A DNA stretch of 64,000 nucleotides. Origin: Pithys albifrons albifrons (taxonomy: Eukaryota > Chordata > Aves > Passeriformes > Thamnophilidae). A model generated the notes under the pieces. It had not been told where the DNA came from, did no database searches, and was given only the letters and a program-made list of their open reading frames with translations. This document shows positions 46,840-58,857 of the stretch, piece by piece. Both the position numbers and the translations under genes were made by a program. The DNA lies in NCBI RefSeq assembly GCF_047495875.1, contig NC_092460.1:42078073-42142072 (forward strand). Direction: 5' to 3'. How positions within the stretch are numbered: the first letter of the stretch is position 1; every line of letters starts with the position of its first letter.

Positions 46840-49800
46840 TCCTGTCTGTCAGAAATCAAGAGTTTCACGTGTTAGAAGAGCAAAGGTGCACTTTGCGATA
46901 AGAGCTTCGCGTACGTAACAACTGTGTTTTTCACCAAGAAAGAAAGCTCCAGACCTGCATTCTCGAATGCATATGATTCACTTATCAAAGCCATAAGAAA
47001 TGTGTGTCCTTATGCCTTCTGTCTTGCAAGAATCAACTGTTTCTCTTGTTATCAACGAAAAGTTGCACTTTGCGAGATGAGCTTCCCCTAAGGAACAAAG
47101 TTGCTTTTCACCGAGAAAGAAAGCTCCAGACCTGCATTCTCGAATGCATATGATTCACTTATCAAAGCCATAAAAAATATATGTCCTTATGCATTCTGTC
47201 TTGCAAGAATCAGCTGATTCTCTTGATAGCAACGAAAAGTTGCGCTTTGCGAGATGAGCTTCCCCTAAGGAACATGGTTGCTTTTCACCGAGAAAGAAAG
47301 ATCCAGTCCTGGATTCTCAGATGCATATGAGAATCTTTCTAAAGCCATAAGAAATATGTGTCCTGATACATTCTTTCTGGCAGGAATCGACTGTTTCACT
47401 TGTTAGCAGAAAAATGCTACTCTTTGCGAGCTGAACTTCCCCTAAGGAATAACTGTGCTTTCCATCCAGAAAGAGAGCTCCAGTCCTGGATTCTCTAATG
47501 CATGTGATTCACTAACAAGAGCCATAAGAATACTGTGTCCTGATGCCTTCTGTCTGATAGGAATCGACTCTTTCACTTAGCAAATCAAAGTTGCACTTTG
47601 CTCGTTGACCTTCCCCTAAGGAACAACAGTGCTTTGCACAGTGAAAGCAAGCTCCAGCTCTGGAGTTTTAGATGCATATGATTTACTTTCCAAAACCATA
47701 AGAAATATGTGCCCTGATGTCTCCTGTCTGTCAGAAATCAAGAGTTTCACGTGTTAGAAGAGCAAAGGTGCACTTTGCGATAAGAGCTTCCCGTACGTAA
47801 CAACTGTGTTTTTCACCAAGAAAGAAAGCTCCAGACCTGCATTCTCGAATGCATATGATTCACTTATCAAAGCCATAAGAAATGTGTGTCCTTATGCCTT
47901 CTGTCTTGCAAGAATCAACTGTTTCTCTTGTTATCAACGAAAAGTTGCACTTTGCGAGATGAGCTTCCCCTAAGGAACAAAGTTGCTTTTCACCGAGAAA
48001 GAAAGCTCCAGACCTGCATTCTCGAATGCATATGATTCACTTATCAAAGCCATAAAAAATATATGTCCTTATGCATTCTGTCTTGCAAGAATCAGCCGAT
48101 TCTCTTGATAGCAACGAAAAGTTGCGCTTTGCGAGATGAGCTTCCCCTAAGGAACATGGTTGCTTTTCACCGAGAAAGAAAGATCCAGTCCTGGATTCTC
48201 AGATGCATATGAGAATCTTTCTAAAGCCATAAGAAATATGTGTCCTGATACATTCTTTCTGGCAGGAATCGACTGTTTCACTTGTTAGCAGAAAAATGCT
48301 ACTCTTTGCGAGCTGAACTTCCCCTAAGGAATAACTGTGCTTTCCATCCAGAAAGAGAGCTTTAGTCCTGGATTCTCTAATGCATGTGATTCACTAACAA
48401 GAGCCATAAGAATACTGTGTCCTGATGCCTTCTGTCTGATAGGAATCGACTCTTTCACTTAGCAAATCAAAGTTGCACTTTGCTCGTTGACCTTCCCCTA
48501 AGGAACAACAGTGCTTTGCACAGTGAAAGCAAGCTCCAGCTCTGGAGTTTTAGATGCATATGATTTACTTTCCAAAACCATAAGAAATATGTGCCCTGAT
48601 GTCTCCTGTCTGTCAGAAATCAAGAGTTTCACGTGTTAGAAGAGCAAAGGTGCACTTTGCGATAAGAGCTTCCCGTACGTAACAACTGTGTTTTTCACCA
48701 AGAAAGAAAGCTCCAGACCTGCATTCTCGAATGCATATGATTCACTTATCAAAGCCATAAGAAATGTGTGTCCTTATGCCTTCTGTCTTGCAAGAATCAA
48801 CTGTTTCTCTTGTTATCAACGAAAAGTTGCACTTTGCGAGATGAGCTTCCCCTAAGGAACAAAGTTGCTTTTCACCGAGAAAGAAAGCTCCAGACCTGCA
48901 TTCTCGAATGCATATGATTCACTTATCAAAGCCATAAAAAATATATGTCCTTATGCATTCTGTCTTGCAAGAATCAGCTGATTCTCTTGATAGCAACGAA
49001 AAGTTGCGCTTTGCGAGATGAGCTTCCCCTAAGGAACATGGTTGCTTTTCACCGAGAAAGAAAGATCCAGTCCTGGATTCTCAGATGCATATGAGAATCT
49101 TTCTAAAGCCATAAGAAATATGTGTCCTGATACATTCTTTCTGGCAGGAATCGACTGTTTCACTTGTTAGCAGAAAAATGCTACTCTTTGCGAGCTGAAC
49201 TTCCCCTAAGGAATAACTGTGCTTTCCATCCAGAAAGAGAGCTCCAGTCCTGGATTCTCTAATGCATGCGATTCACTAACAAGAGCCATAAGAATACTGT
49301 GTCCTGATGCCTTCTGTCTGACAGGAATCGACTGTTTCACTTGTTAGCAAAGCAAAGTTGCACTTTGCTCGTTGAGCTTCCCCTAAGGAACAACAGTGCT
49401 TTGCATCCAGAAAGAGAGCTCCAGTCCTGGATTCTCTGATGCATGTGATTCACTAACCAGAGCCATAAGAATACTGTGTCCTGATGCCTTCTGTCTGACA
49501 GGAATCGACTGTTTCACTTGTTAGCAAAGCAGAGTTGCACTTTGCTATTGAGCTTCCCGTAAAGAAACAACAGTGCTTTGCACCATGAAAGCAAGCTCCA
49601 GCCCTGGAGTTTTAGATGCATATGATTTACTTTCCAAAACCATAAGAAATATGTGCCCTGATGTCTCCTGTCTGTCAGAAATCAAGAGTTTCACGTGTTA
49701 GAAGAGCAAAGGTGCACTTTGCGATAAGAGCTTCCCCTACGTAACAACTGTGTTTTTCACCAAGAAAGAAAGCTCCAGACCTGCATTCTCGAATGCATAT

Positions 49801-51434
49801 GATTCACTTATCAAAGCCATAAGAAATATGTGTCCTTATGCCTTCTGTCTTGCAAGAATCAACTGTTTCTCTTGTTATCAACGAAAAGTTGCACTTTGCG
49901 AGATGAGCTTCCCCTAAGGAACAAAGTTGTTTTTCACGGAGAAAGAAAGATCCAGGCCTGGATTCTCAGATGCATATTATTCACTTATCAAAGCCATAAG
50001 AAATGTGTGTCCTTATGCCTTCTGTCTTACATGAATCAGCTGTTTCTCTTGTTAGCAACGAAAAGTTGCACTTTGCGAGATGAGCTTCCCCTAAGGAACA
50101 ACGCTGTTTCTCACCGAGAAAGAAAGATCCAGTCCTGGATTCACAGATGGATATGAGAATCTTTCTAAAGCCATAAGAAATGTGTGTCCTGATACATTCT
50201 TTCTGTCAGGAATCGACTGTTTCACTTGTTAGCAGAAAAATGCTACTCTTTGCGAGCTGAACTTCCCGTATGGAACAACAGTGCTTTGCATCCAGAATGA
50301 GAGCTCCAGTCCTGGATTCTCTGATGCATGTGATTCACTAGCCAGAGCCATAACAATACTGTGTCCTGATGCTTTCTGTCTGACAGGAATCGACTGTTTC
50401 ACTTGTTAGCAAAGCAAAGTTGCACTTTGCTCGTTGAGCTTCCCCTAAAGAACAATTGTGCTTTTCACCGTGAAAGCAAGCTCCAGCCCTGGAGTTTTAG
50501 ATGCATATGATTTACTTTCCAAAACCATAACAAATATATGCCCTGATGTCTCCTGTCCGTCAGAAATCCAGAGTTCACGTGTTAGAAGAGCAAAGGTGCA
50601 CTTTGCGATAGGAGCTTCCCGTACGTAACAACTGTGTTTTTCACCAAGAAAGAAAGCTCCAGACCTGCATTCTCGAATGCATATGATTCACTTATCGAAG
50701 CCATAAGAAATGTGTGTCCTTATGCTTTCTGTCTTGCAAGAATCAGCTGTTTCTCTTGTTAGCAACGAAAAGTTGTACTTTGCGAGATGAGCTTCCCTTA
50801 AGGAACAAAGTTGTTTTTCACGGAGAAAGAAAGATCCAGGCCTGGATTCTCAGATGCATATTATTCACTTATCAAAGCCATAAGAAATGTGTGTCCTTAT
50901 GCCTTCTGTCTTACAAGAATCAGCTGTTTCTCTTGTTAGCAACGAAAAGTTGCACTTTGCGAGATGAGCTTCCCCTAAGGACCAACGCTGTTTCTCACCG
51001 AGAAAGAAAGATCCAATCCTGGATTCTCAGATGTATATGAGAATCTTTCTAAAGCCATAAGAAATATGTGTCCTGATACATTCTTTCTGGCAGGAATCGA
51101 CTGTTTCACTTGTTAGCAGAAAAATGCTACTCTTTGCGAGCTGAACTTCCCCTAAAGAACGAATGCGCTTTGCATCCAGAAGGAGGGCTCCAGTCCTGGA
51201 TTCTCTGATGCATGTGATTCACTAACCAGAGCCATAAGAATACTGTGTCCTGATGCCTTCTGTCTGACAGGAATCGACTGTTTCACTTGTTAGCAAAGCA
51301 GAGTTGCACTTTGCTATTGAGCTTCCCGTAAAGAAACAACAGTGCTTTGCACCATGAAAGCAAGCGCCAGCCCTGGAGTTTTAGATGCATATGATTTACT
51401 TTCCAAAACCATAAGAAATATGTGCCCTGATGTC
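46840..51434 (+). repeat. Block b, copy 4
   Basis: Units start at 46840, 47722, 48604 (hexamer), 49666 (U4) and 50551 (U5). Type-b markers are C at 48097, ACATGAATC near 50030 and G at 51366. The full hexamer of 1062 bp is present, unlike the block-b copies at 30402 and 58858. Confidence 0.94.
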
Positions 51435-54400
51435 TCCTGTCTGTCAGAAATCAAGAGTTTCACGTGTTAGAAGAGCAAAGGTGCACTTTGCGATAAGAGC
51501 TTCGCGTACGTAACAACTGTGTTTTTCACCAAGAAAGAAAGCTCCAGACCTGCATTCTCGAATGCATATGATTCACTTATCAAAGCCATAAGAAATGTGT
51601 GTCCTTATGCCTTCTGTCTTGCAAGAATCAACTGTTTCTCTTGTTATCAACGAAAAGTTGCACTTTGCGAGATGAGCTTCCCCTAAGGAACAAAGTTGCT
51701 TTTCACCGAGAAAGAAAGCTCCAGACCTGCATTCTCGAATGCATATGATTCACTTATCAAAGCCATAAAAAATATATGTCCTTATGCATTCTGTCTTGCA
51801 AGAATCAGCTGATTCTCTTGATAGCAACGAAAAGTTGCGCTTTGCGAGATGAGCTTCCCCTAAGGAACATGGTTGCTTTTCACCGAGAAAGAAAGATCCA
51901 GTCCTGGATTCTCAGATGCATATGAGAATCTTTCTAAAGCCATAAGAAATATGTGTCCTGATACATTCTTTCTGGCAGGAATCGACTGTTTCACTTGTTA
52001 GCAGAAAAATGCTACTCTTTGCGAGCTGAACTTCCCCTAAGGAATAACTGTGCTTTCCATCCAGAAAGAGAGCTCCAGTCCTGGATTCTCTAATGCATGT
52101 GATTCACTAACAAGAGCCATAAGAATACTGTGTCCTGATGCCTTCTGTCTGATAGGAATCGACTCTTTCACTTAGCAAATCAAAGTTGCACTTTGCTCGT
52201 TGACCTTCCCCTAAGGAACAACAGTGCTTTGCACAGTGAAAGCAAGCTCCAGCTCTGGAGTTTTAGATGCATATGATTTACTTTCCAAAACCATAAGAAA
52301 TATGTGCCCTGATGTCTCCTGTCTGTCAGAAATCAAGAGTTTCACGTGTTAGAAGAGCAAAGGTGCACTTTGCGATAAGAGCTTCCCGTACGTAACAACT
52401 GTGTTTTTCACCAAGAAAGAAAGCTCCAGACCTGCATTCTCGAATGCATATGATTCACTTATCAAAGCCATAAGAAATGTGTGTCCTTATGCCTTCTGTC
52501 TTGCAAGAATCAACTGTTTCTCTTGTTATCAACGAAAAGTTGCACTTTGCGAGATGAGCTTCCCCTAAGGAACAAAGTTGCTTTTCACCGAGAAAGAAAG
52601 CTCCAGACCTGCATTCTCGAATGCATATGATTCACTTATCAAAGCCATAAAAAATATATGTCCTTATGCATTCTGTCTTGCACGAATCAGCTGATTCTCT
52701 TGATAGCAACGAAAAGTTGCGCTTTGCGAGATGAGCTTCCCCTAAGGAACATGGTTGCTTTTCACCGAGAAAGAAAGATCCAGTCCTGGATTCTCAGATG
52801 CATATGAGAATCTTTCTAAAGCCATAAGAAATATGTGTCCTGATACATTCTTTCTGGCAGGAATCGACTGTTTCACTTGTTAGCAGAAAAATGCTACTCT
52901 TTGCGAGCTGAACTTCCCCTAAGGAATAACTGTGCTTTCCATCCAGAAAGAGAGCTCCAGTCCTGGATTCTCTAATGCATGCGATTCACTAACAAGAGCC
53001 ATAAGAATACTGTGTCCTGATGCCTTCTGTCTGACAGGAATCGACTGTTTCACTTGTTAGCAAAGCAAAGTTGCACTTTGCTCGTTGAGCTTCCCCTAAG
53101 GAACAACAGTGCTTTGCATCCAGAAAGAGAGCTCCAGTCCTGGATTCTCTGATGCATGTGATTCACTAACCAGAGCCATAAGAATACTGTGTCCTGATGC
53201 CTTCTGTCTGACAGGAATCGACTGTTTCACTTGTTAGCAAAGCAGAGTTGCACTTTGCTATTGAGCTTCCCGTAAAGAAACAACAGTGCTTTGCACCATG
53301 AAAGCAAGCTCCAGCCCTGGAGTTTTAGATGCATATGATTTACTTTCCAAAACCATAAGAAATATGTGCCCTGATGTCTCCTGTCTGTCAGAAATCAAGA
53401 GTTTCACGTGTTAGAAGAGCAAAGGTGCACTTTGCGATAAGAGCTTCCCCTACGTAACAACTGTGTTTTTCACCAAGAAAGAAAGCTCCAGACCTGCATT
53501 CTCGAATGCATATGATTCACTTATCAAAGCCATAAGAAATATGTGTCCTTATGCCTTCTGTCTTGCAAGAATCAACTGTTTCTCTTGTTATCAACGAAAA
53601 GTTGCACTTTGCGAGATGAGCTTCCCCTAAGGAACAAAGTTGTTTTTCACGGAGAAAGAAAGATCCAGGCCTGGATTCTCAGATGCATATTATTCACTTA
53701 TCAAAGCCATAAGAAATGTGTGTCCTTATGCCTTCTGTCTTACAAGAATCAGCTGTTTCTCTTGTTAGCAACGAAAAGTTGCACTTTGCGAGATGAGCTT
53801 CCCCTAAGGACCAACGCTGTTTCTCACCGAGAAAGAAAGATCCAGTCCTGGATTCACAGATGGATATGAGAATCTTTCTAACGCCATAAGAAATGTGTGT
53901 CCTGATACATTCTTTCTGTCAGGAATCGACTGTTTCACTTGTTAGCAGAAAAATGCTACTCTTTGCGAGCTGAACTTCCCGTATGGAACAACAGTGCTTT
54001 GCATCCAGAATGAGAGCTCCAGTCCTGGATTCTCTGATGCATGTGATTCACTAGCCAGAGCCATAACAATACTGTGTCCTGATGCTTTCTGTCTGACAGG
54101 AATCGACTGTTTCACTTGTTAGCAAAGCAAAGTTGCACTTTGCTCGTTGAGCTTCCCCTAAAGAACAATTGTGCTTTTCACCGTGAAAGCAAGCTCCAGC
54201 CCTGGAGTTTTAGATGCATATGATTTACTTTCCAAAACCATAACAAATATATGCCCTGATGTCTCCTGTCCGTCAGAAATCCAGAGTTCACGTGTTAGAA
54301 GAGCAAAGGTGCACTTTGCGATAGGAGCTTCCCGTACGTAACAACTGTGTTTTTCACCAAGAAAGAAAGCTCCAGACCTGCATTCTCGAATGCATATGAT

Positions 54401-55144
54401 TCACTTATCGAAGCCATAAGAAATGTGTGTCCTTATGCTTTCTGTCTTGCAAGAATCAGCTGTTTCTCTTGTTAGCAACGAAAAGTTGTACTTTGCGAGA
54501 TGAGCTTCCCTTAAGGAACAAAGTTGTTTTTCACGGAGAAAGAAAGATCCAGGCCTGGATTCTCAGATGCATATTATTCACTTATCAAAGCCATAAGAAA
54601 TGTGTGTCCTTATGCCTTCTGTCTTACAAGAATCAGCTGTTTCTCTTGTTAGCAACGAAAAGTTGCACTTTGCGAGATGAGCTTCCCCTAAGGACCAACG
54701 CTGTTTCTCACCGAGAAAGAAAGATCCAATCCTGGATTCTCAGATGTATATGAGAATCTTTCTAAAGCCATAAGAAATATGTGTCCTGATACATTCTTTC
54801 TGGCAGGAATCGACTGTTTCACTTGTTAGCAGAAAAATGCTACTCTTTGCGAGCTGAACTTCCCCTAAGGAATAACTGTGCTTTCCATCCAGAAAGAGAG
54901 CTCCAGTCCTGGATTCTCTAATGCATGTGATTCACTAACAAGAGCCATAAGAATACTGTGTCCTGATGCCTTCTGTCTGATAGGAATCGACTCTTTCACT
55001 TAGCAAATCAAAGTTGCACTTTGCTCGTTGACCTTCCCCTAAGGAACAACAGTGCTTTGCACAGTGAAAGCAAGCTCCAGCTCTGGAGTTTTAGATGCAT
55101 ATGATTTACTTTCCAAAACCATAAGAAATATGTGCCCTGATGTC
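51435..55144 (+). repeat. Block c, copy 4, ending in a U5/pentamer hybrid
   Basis: Units start at 51435, 52317 (hexamer, type-c marker C at 52683), 53379 (U4 with GGACCAACG and CTAACGCC) and 54264. The last unit is 881 bp: U5-type A, B and H monomers followed by D and E of an 882-bp pentamer. Confidence 0.92.
54264..55144 (+). repeat. Hybrid pentamer U5/882-bp pentamer, 881 bp
   Basis: Monomers A, B and H are of U5 type up to GATGTATATG at about 54747. From CCCCTAAGGAATAAC at 54869 it is D, then E. The exchange lies in 54748-54868. The D has GAGCTCCAG, so the partner was a first-type pentamer. One pentamer's worth of sequence is missing relative to copy 2. Confidence 0.92.
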
Positions 55145-58100
55145 TCCTGTCTGTCAGAAATCAAGAGTTTCACGTGTTAGAAGAGCAAAGGTGCACTTTG
55201 CGATAAGAGCTTCCCGTACGTAACAACTGTGTTTTTCACCAAGAAAGAAAGCTCCAGACCTGCATTCTCGAATGCATATGATTCACTTATCAAAGCCATA
55301 AGAAATGTGTGTCCTTATGCCTTCTGTCTTGCAAGAATCAACTGTTTCTCTTGTTATCAACGAAAAGTTGCACTTTGCGAGATGAGCTTCCCCTAAGGAA
55401 CAAAGTTGCTTTTCACCGAGAAAGAAAGCTCCAGACCTGCATTCTCGAATGCATATGATTCACTTATCAAAGCCATAAAAAATATATGTCCTTATGCATT
55501 CTGTCTTGCAAGAATCAGCTGATTCTCTTGATAGCAACGAAAAGTTGCGCTTTGCGAGATGAGCTTCCCCTAAGGAACATGGTTGCTTTTCACCGAGAAA
55601 GAAAGATCCAGTCCTGGATTCTCAGATGCATATGAGAATCTTTCTAAAGCCATAAGAAATATGTGTCCTGATACATTCTTTCTGGCAGGAATCGACTGTT
55701 TCACTTGTTAGCAGAAAAATGCTACTCTTTGCGAGCTGAACTTCCCCTAAGGAATAACTGTGCTTTCCATCCAGAAAGAGAGCTTTAGTCCTGGATTCTC
55801 TAATGCATGTGATTCACTAACAAGAGCCATAAGAATACTGTGTCCTGATGCCTTCTGTCTGATAGGAATCGACTCTTTCACTTAGCAAATCAAAGTTGCA
55901 CTTTGCTCGTTGACCTTCCCCTAAGGAACAACAGTGCTTTGCACAGTGAAAGCAAGCTCCAGCTCTGGAGTTTTAGATGCATATGATTTACTTTCCAAAA
56001 CCATAAGAAATATGTGCCCTGATGTCTCCTGTCTGTCAGAAATCAAGAGTTTCACGTGTTAGAAGAGCAAAGGTGCACTTTGCGATAAGAGCTTCGCGTA
56101 CGTAACAACTGTGTTTTTCACCAAGAAAGAAAGCTCCAGACCTGCATTCTCGAATGCATATGATTCACTTATCAAAGCCATAAGAAATGTGTGTCCTTAT
56201 GCCTTCTGTCTTGCAAGAATCAACTGTTTCTCTTGTTATCAACGAAAAGTTGCACTTTGCGAGATGAGCTTCCCCTAAGGAACAAAGTTGCTTTTCACCG
56301 AGAAAGAAAGCTCCAGACCTGCATTCTCGAATGCATATGATTCACTTATCAAAGCCATAAAAAATATATGTCCTTATGCATTCTGTCTTGCAAGAATCAG
56401 CTGATTCTCTTGATAGCAACGAAAAGTTGCGCTTTGCGAGATGAGCTTCCCCTAAGGAACATGGTTGCTTTTCACCGAGAAAGAAAGATCCAGTCCTGGA
56501 TTCTCAGATGCATATGAGAATCTTTCTAAAGCCATAAGAAATATGTGTCCTGATACATTCTTTCTGGCAGGAATCGACTGTTTCACTTGTTAGCAGAAAA
56601 ATGCTACTCTTTGCGAGCTGAACTTCCCCTAAGGAATAACTGTGCTTTCCATCCAGAAAGAGAGCTCCAGTCCTGGATTCTCTAATGCATGCGATTCACT
56701 AACAAGAGCCATAAGAATACTGTGTCCTGATGCCTTCTGTCTGACAGGAATCGACTGTTTCACTTGTTAGCAAAGCAAAGTTGCACTTTGCTCGTTGAGC
56801 TTCCCCTAAGGAACAACAGTGCTTTGCATCCAGAAAGAGAGCTCCAGTCCTGGATTCTCTGATGCATGTGATTCACTAACCAGAGCCATAAGAATACTGT
56901 GTCCTGATGCCTTCTGTCTGACAGGAATCGACTGTTTCACTTGTTAGCAAAGCAGAGTTGCACTTTGCTATTGAGCTTCCCGTAAAGAAACAACAGTGCT
57001 TTGCACCATGAAAGCAAGCTCCAGCCCTGGAGTTTTAGATGCATATGATTTACTTTCCAAAACCATAAGAAATATGTGCCCTGATGTCTCCTGTCTGTCA
57101 GAAATCAAGAGTTTCACGTGTTAGAAGAGCAAAGGTGCACTTTGCGATAAGAGCTTCCCCTACGTAACAACTGTGTTTTTCACCAAGAAAGAAAGCTCCA
57201 GACCTGCATTCTCGAATGCATATGATTCACTTATCAAAGCCATAAGAAATATGTGTCCTTATGCCTTCTGTCTTGCAAGAATCAACTGTTTCTCTTGTTA
57301 TCAACGAAAAGTTGCACTTTGCGAGATGAGCTTCCCCTAAGGAACAAAGTTGTTTTTCACGGAGAAAGAAAGATCCAGGCCTGGATTCTCAGATGCATAT
57401 TATTCACTTATCAAAGCCATAAGAAATGTGTGTCCTTATGCCTTCTGTCTTACAAGAATCAGCTGTTTCTCTTGTTAGCAACGAAAAGTTGCACTTTGCG
57501 AGATGAGCTTCCCCTAAGGAACAACGCTGTTTCTCACCGAGAAAGAAAGATCCAGTCCTGGATTCACAGATGGATATGAGAATCTTTCTAAAGCCATAAG
57601 AAATGTGTGTCCTGATACATTCTTTCTGTCAGGAATCGACTGTTTCACTTGTTAGCAGAAAAATGCTACTCTTTGCGAGCTGAACTTCCCGTATGGAACA
57701 ACAGTGCTTTGCATCCAGAATGAGAGCTCCAGTCCTGGATTCTCTGATGCATGTGATTCACTAGCCAGAGCCATAACAATACTGTGTCCTGATGCTTTCT
57801 GTCTGACAGGAATCGACTGTTTCACTTGTTAGCAAAGCAAAGTTGCACTTTGCTCGTTGAGCTTCCCCTAAAGAACAATTGTGCTTTTCACCGTGAAAGC
57901 AAGCTCCAGCCCTGGAGTTTTAGATGCATATGATTTACTTTCCAAAACCATAACAAATATATGCCCTGATGTCTCCTGTCCGTCAGAAATCCAGAGTTCA
58001 CGTGTTAGAAGAGCAAAGGTGCACTTTGCGATAGGAGCTTCCCGTACGTAACAACTGTGTTTCTCACCAAGAAAGAAAGCTCCAGACCTGCATTCTCGAA

Positions 58101-58857
58101 TGCATATGATTCACTTATCGAAGCCATAAGAAATGTGTGTCCTTATGCTTTCTGTCTTGCAAGAATCAGCTGTTTCTCTTGTTAGCAACGAAAAGTTGTA
58201 CTTTGCGAGATGAGCTTCCCTTAAGGAACAAAGTTGTTTTTCACGGAGAAAGAAAGATCCAGGCCTGGATTCTCAGATGCATATTATTCACTTATCAAAG
58301 CCATAAGAAATGTGTGTCCTTATGCCTTCTGTCTTACAAGAATCAGCTGTTTCTCTTGTTAGCAACGAAAAGTTGCACTTTGCGAGATGAGCTTCCCCTA
58401 AGGACCAACGCTGTTTCTCACCGAGAAAGAAAGATCCAATCCTGGATTCTCAGATGTATATGAGAATCTTTCTAAAGCCATAAGAAATATGTGTCCTGAT
58501 ACATTCTTTCTGTCAGGAATCGACTGTTTCACTTGTTAGCAGAAAAATGCTACTCTTTGCGAGCTGAACTTCCCCTAAAGAACGAATGCGCTTTGCATCC
58601 AGAAGGAGGGCTCCAGTCCTGGATTCTCTGATGCATGTGATTCACTAACCAGAGCCATAAGAATACTGTGTCCTGATGCCTTCTGTCTGACAGGAATCGA
58701 CTGTTTCACTTGTTAGCAAAGCAGAGTTGCACTTTGCTATTGAGCTTCCCGTAAAGAAACAACAGTGCTTTGCACCATGAAAGCAAGCTCCAGCCCTGGA
58801 GTTTTAGATGCATATGATTTACTTTCCAAAACCATAAGAAATATGTGCCCTGATGTC
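55145..58857 (+). repeat. Block a, copy 5, lacking the first pentamer
   Basis: Units start at 55145 (second-pentamer type, marker GAGCTTTAG near 55790), 56027 (hexamer), 57089 (U4) and 57974 (U5 with TTTCTCACC near 58061, type a). Confidence 0.92.

Larger units (their letters stand above)
42245..55144 (+). repeat. Higher-order repeat copy 4, 12,900 bp, with a hybrid last pentamer
   Basis: Blocks a, b and c lie at a constant offset of 29,341 bp from copy 2: block-b markers C at 48097 and G at 51366, block-c marker C at 52683. The last pentamer is 881 instead of 884 bp because it changes from U5 to the D-E end of an 882-bp pentamer. Its block a has CTTCCCGTACG in the second pentamer and in the hexamer, where copies 1 and 2 have CTTCGCGTACG. 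Confidence 0.93.
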
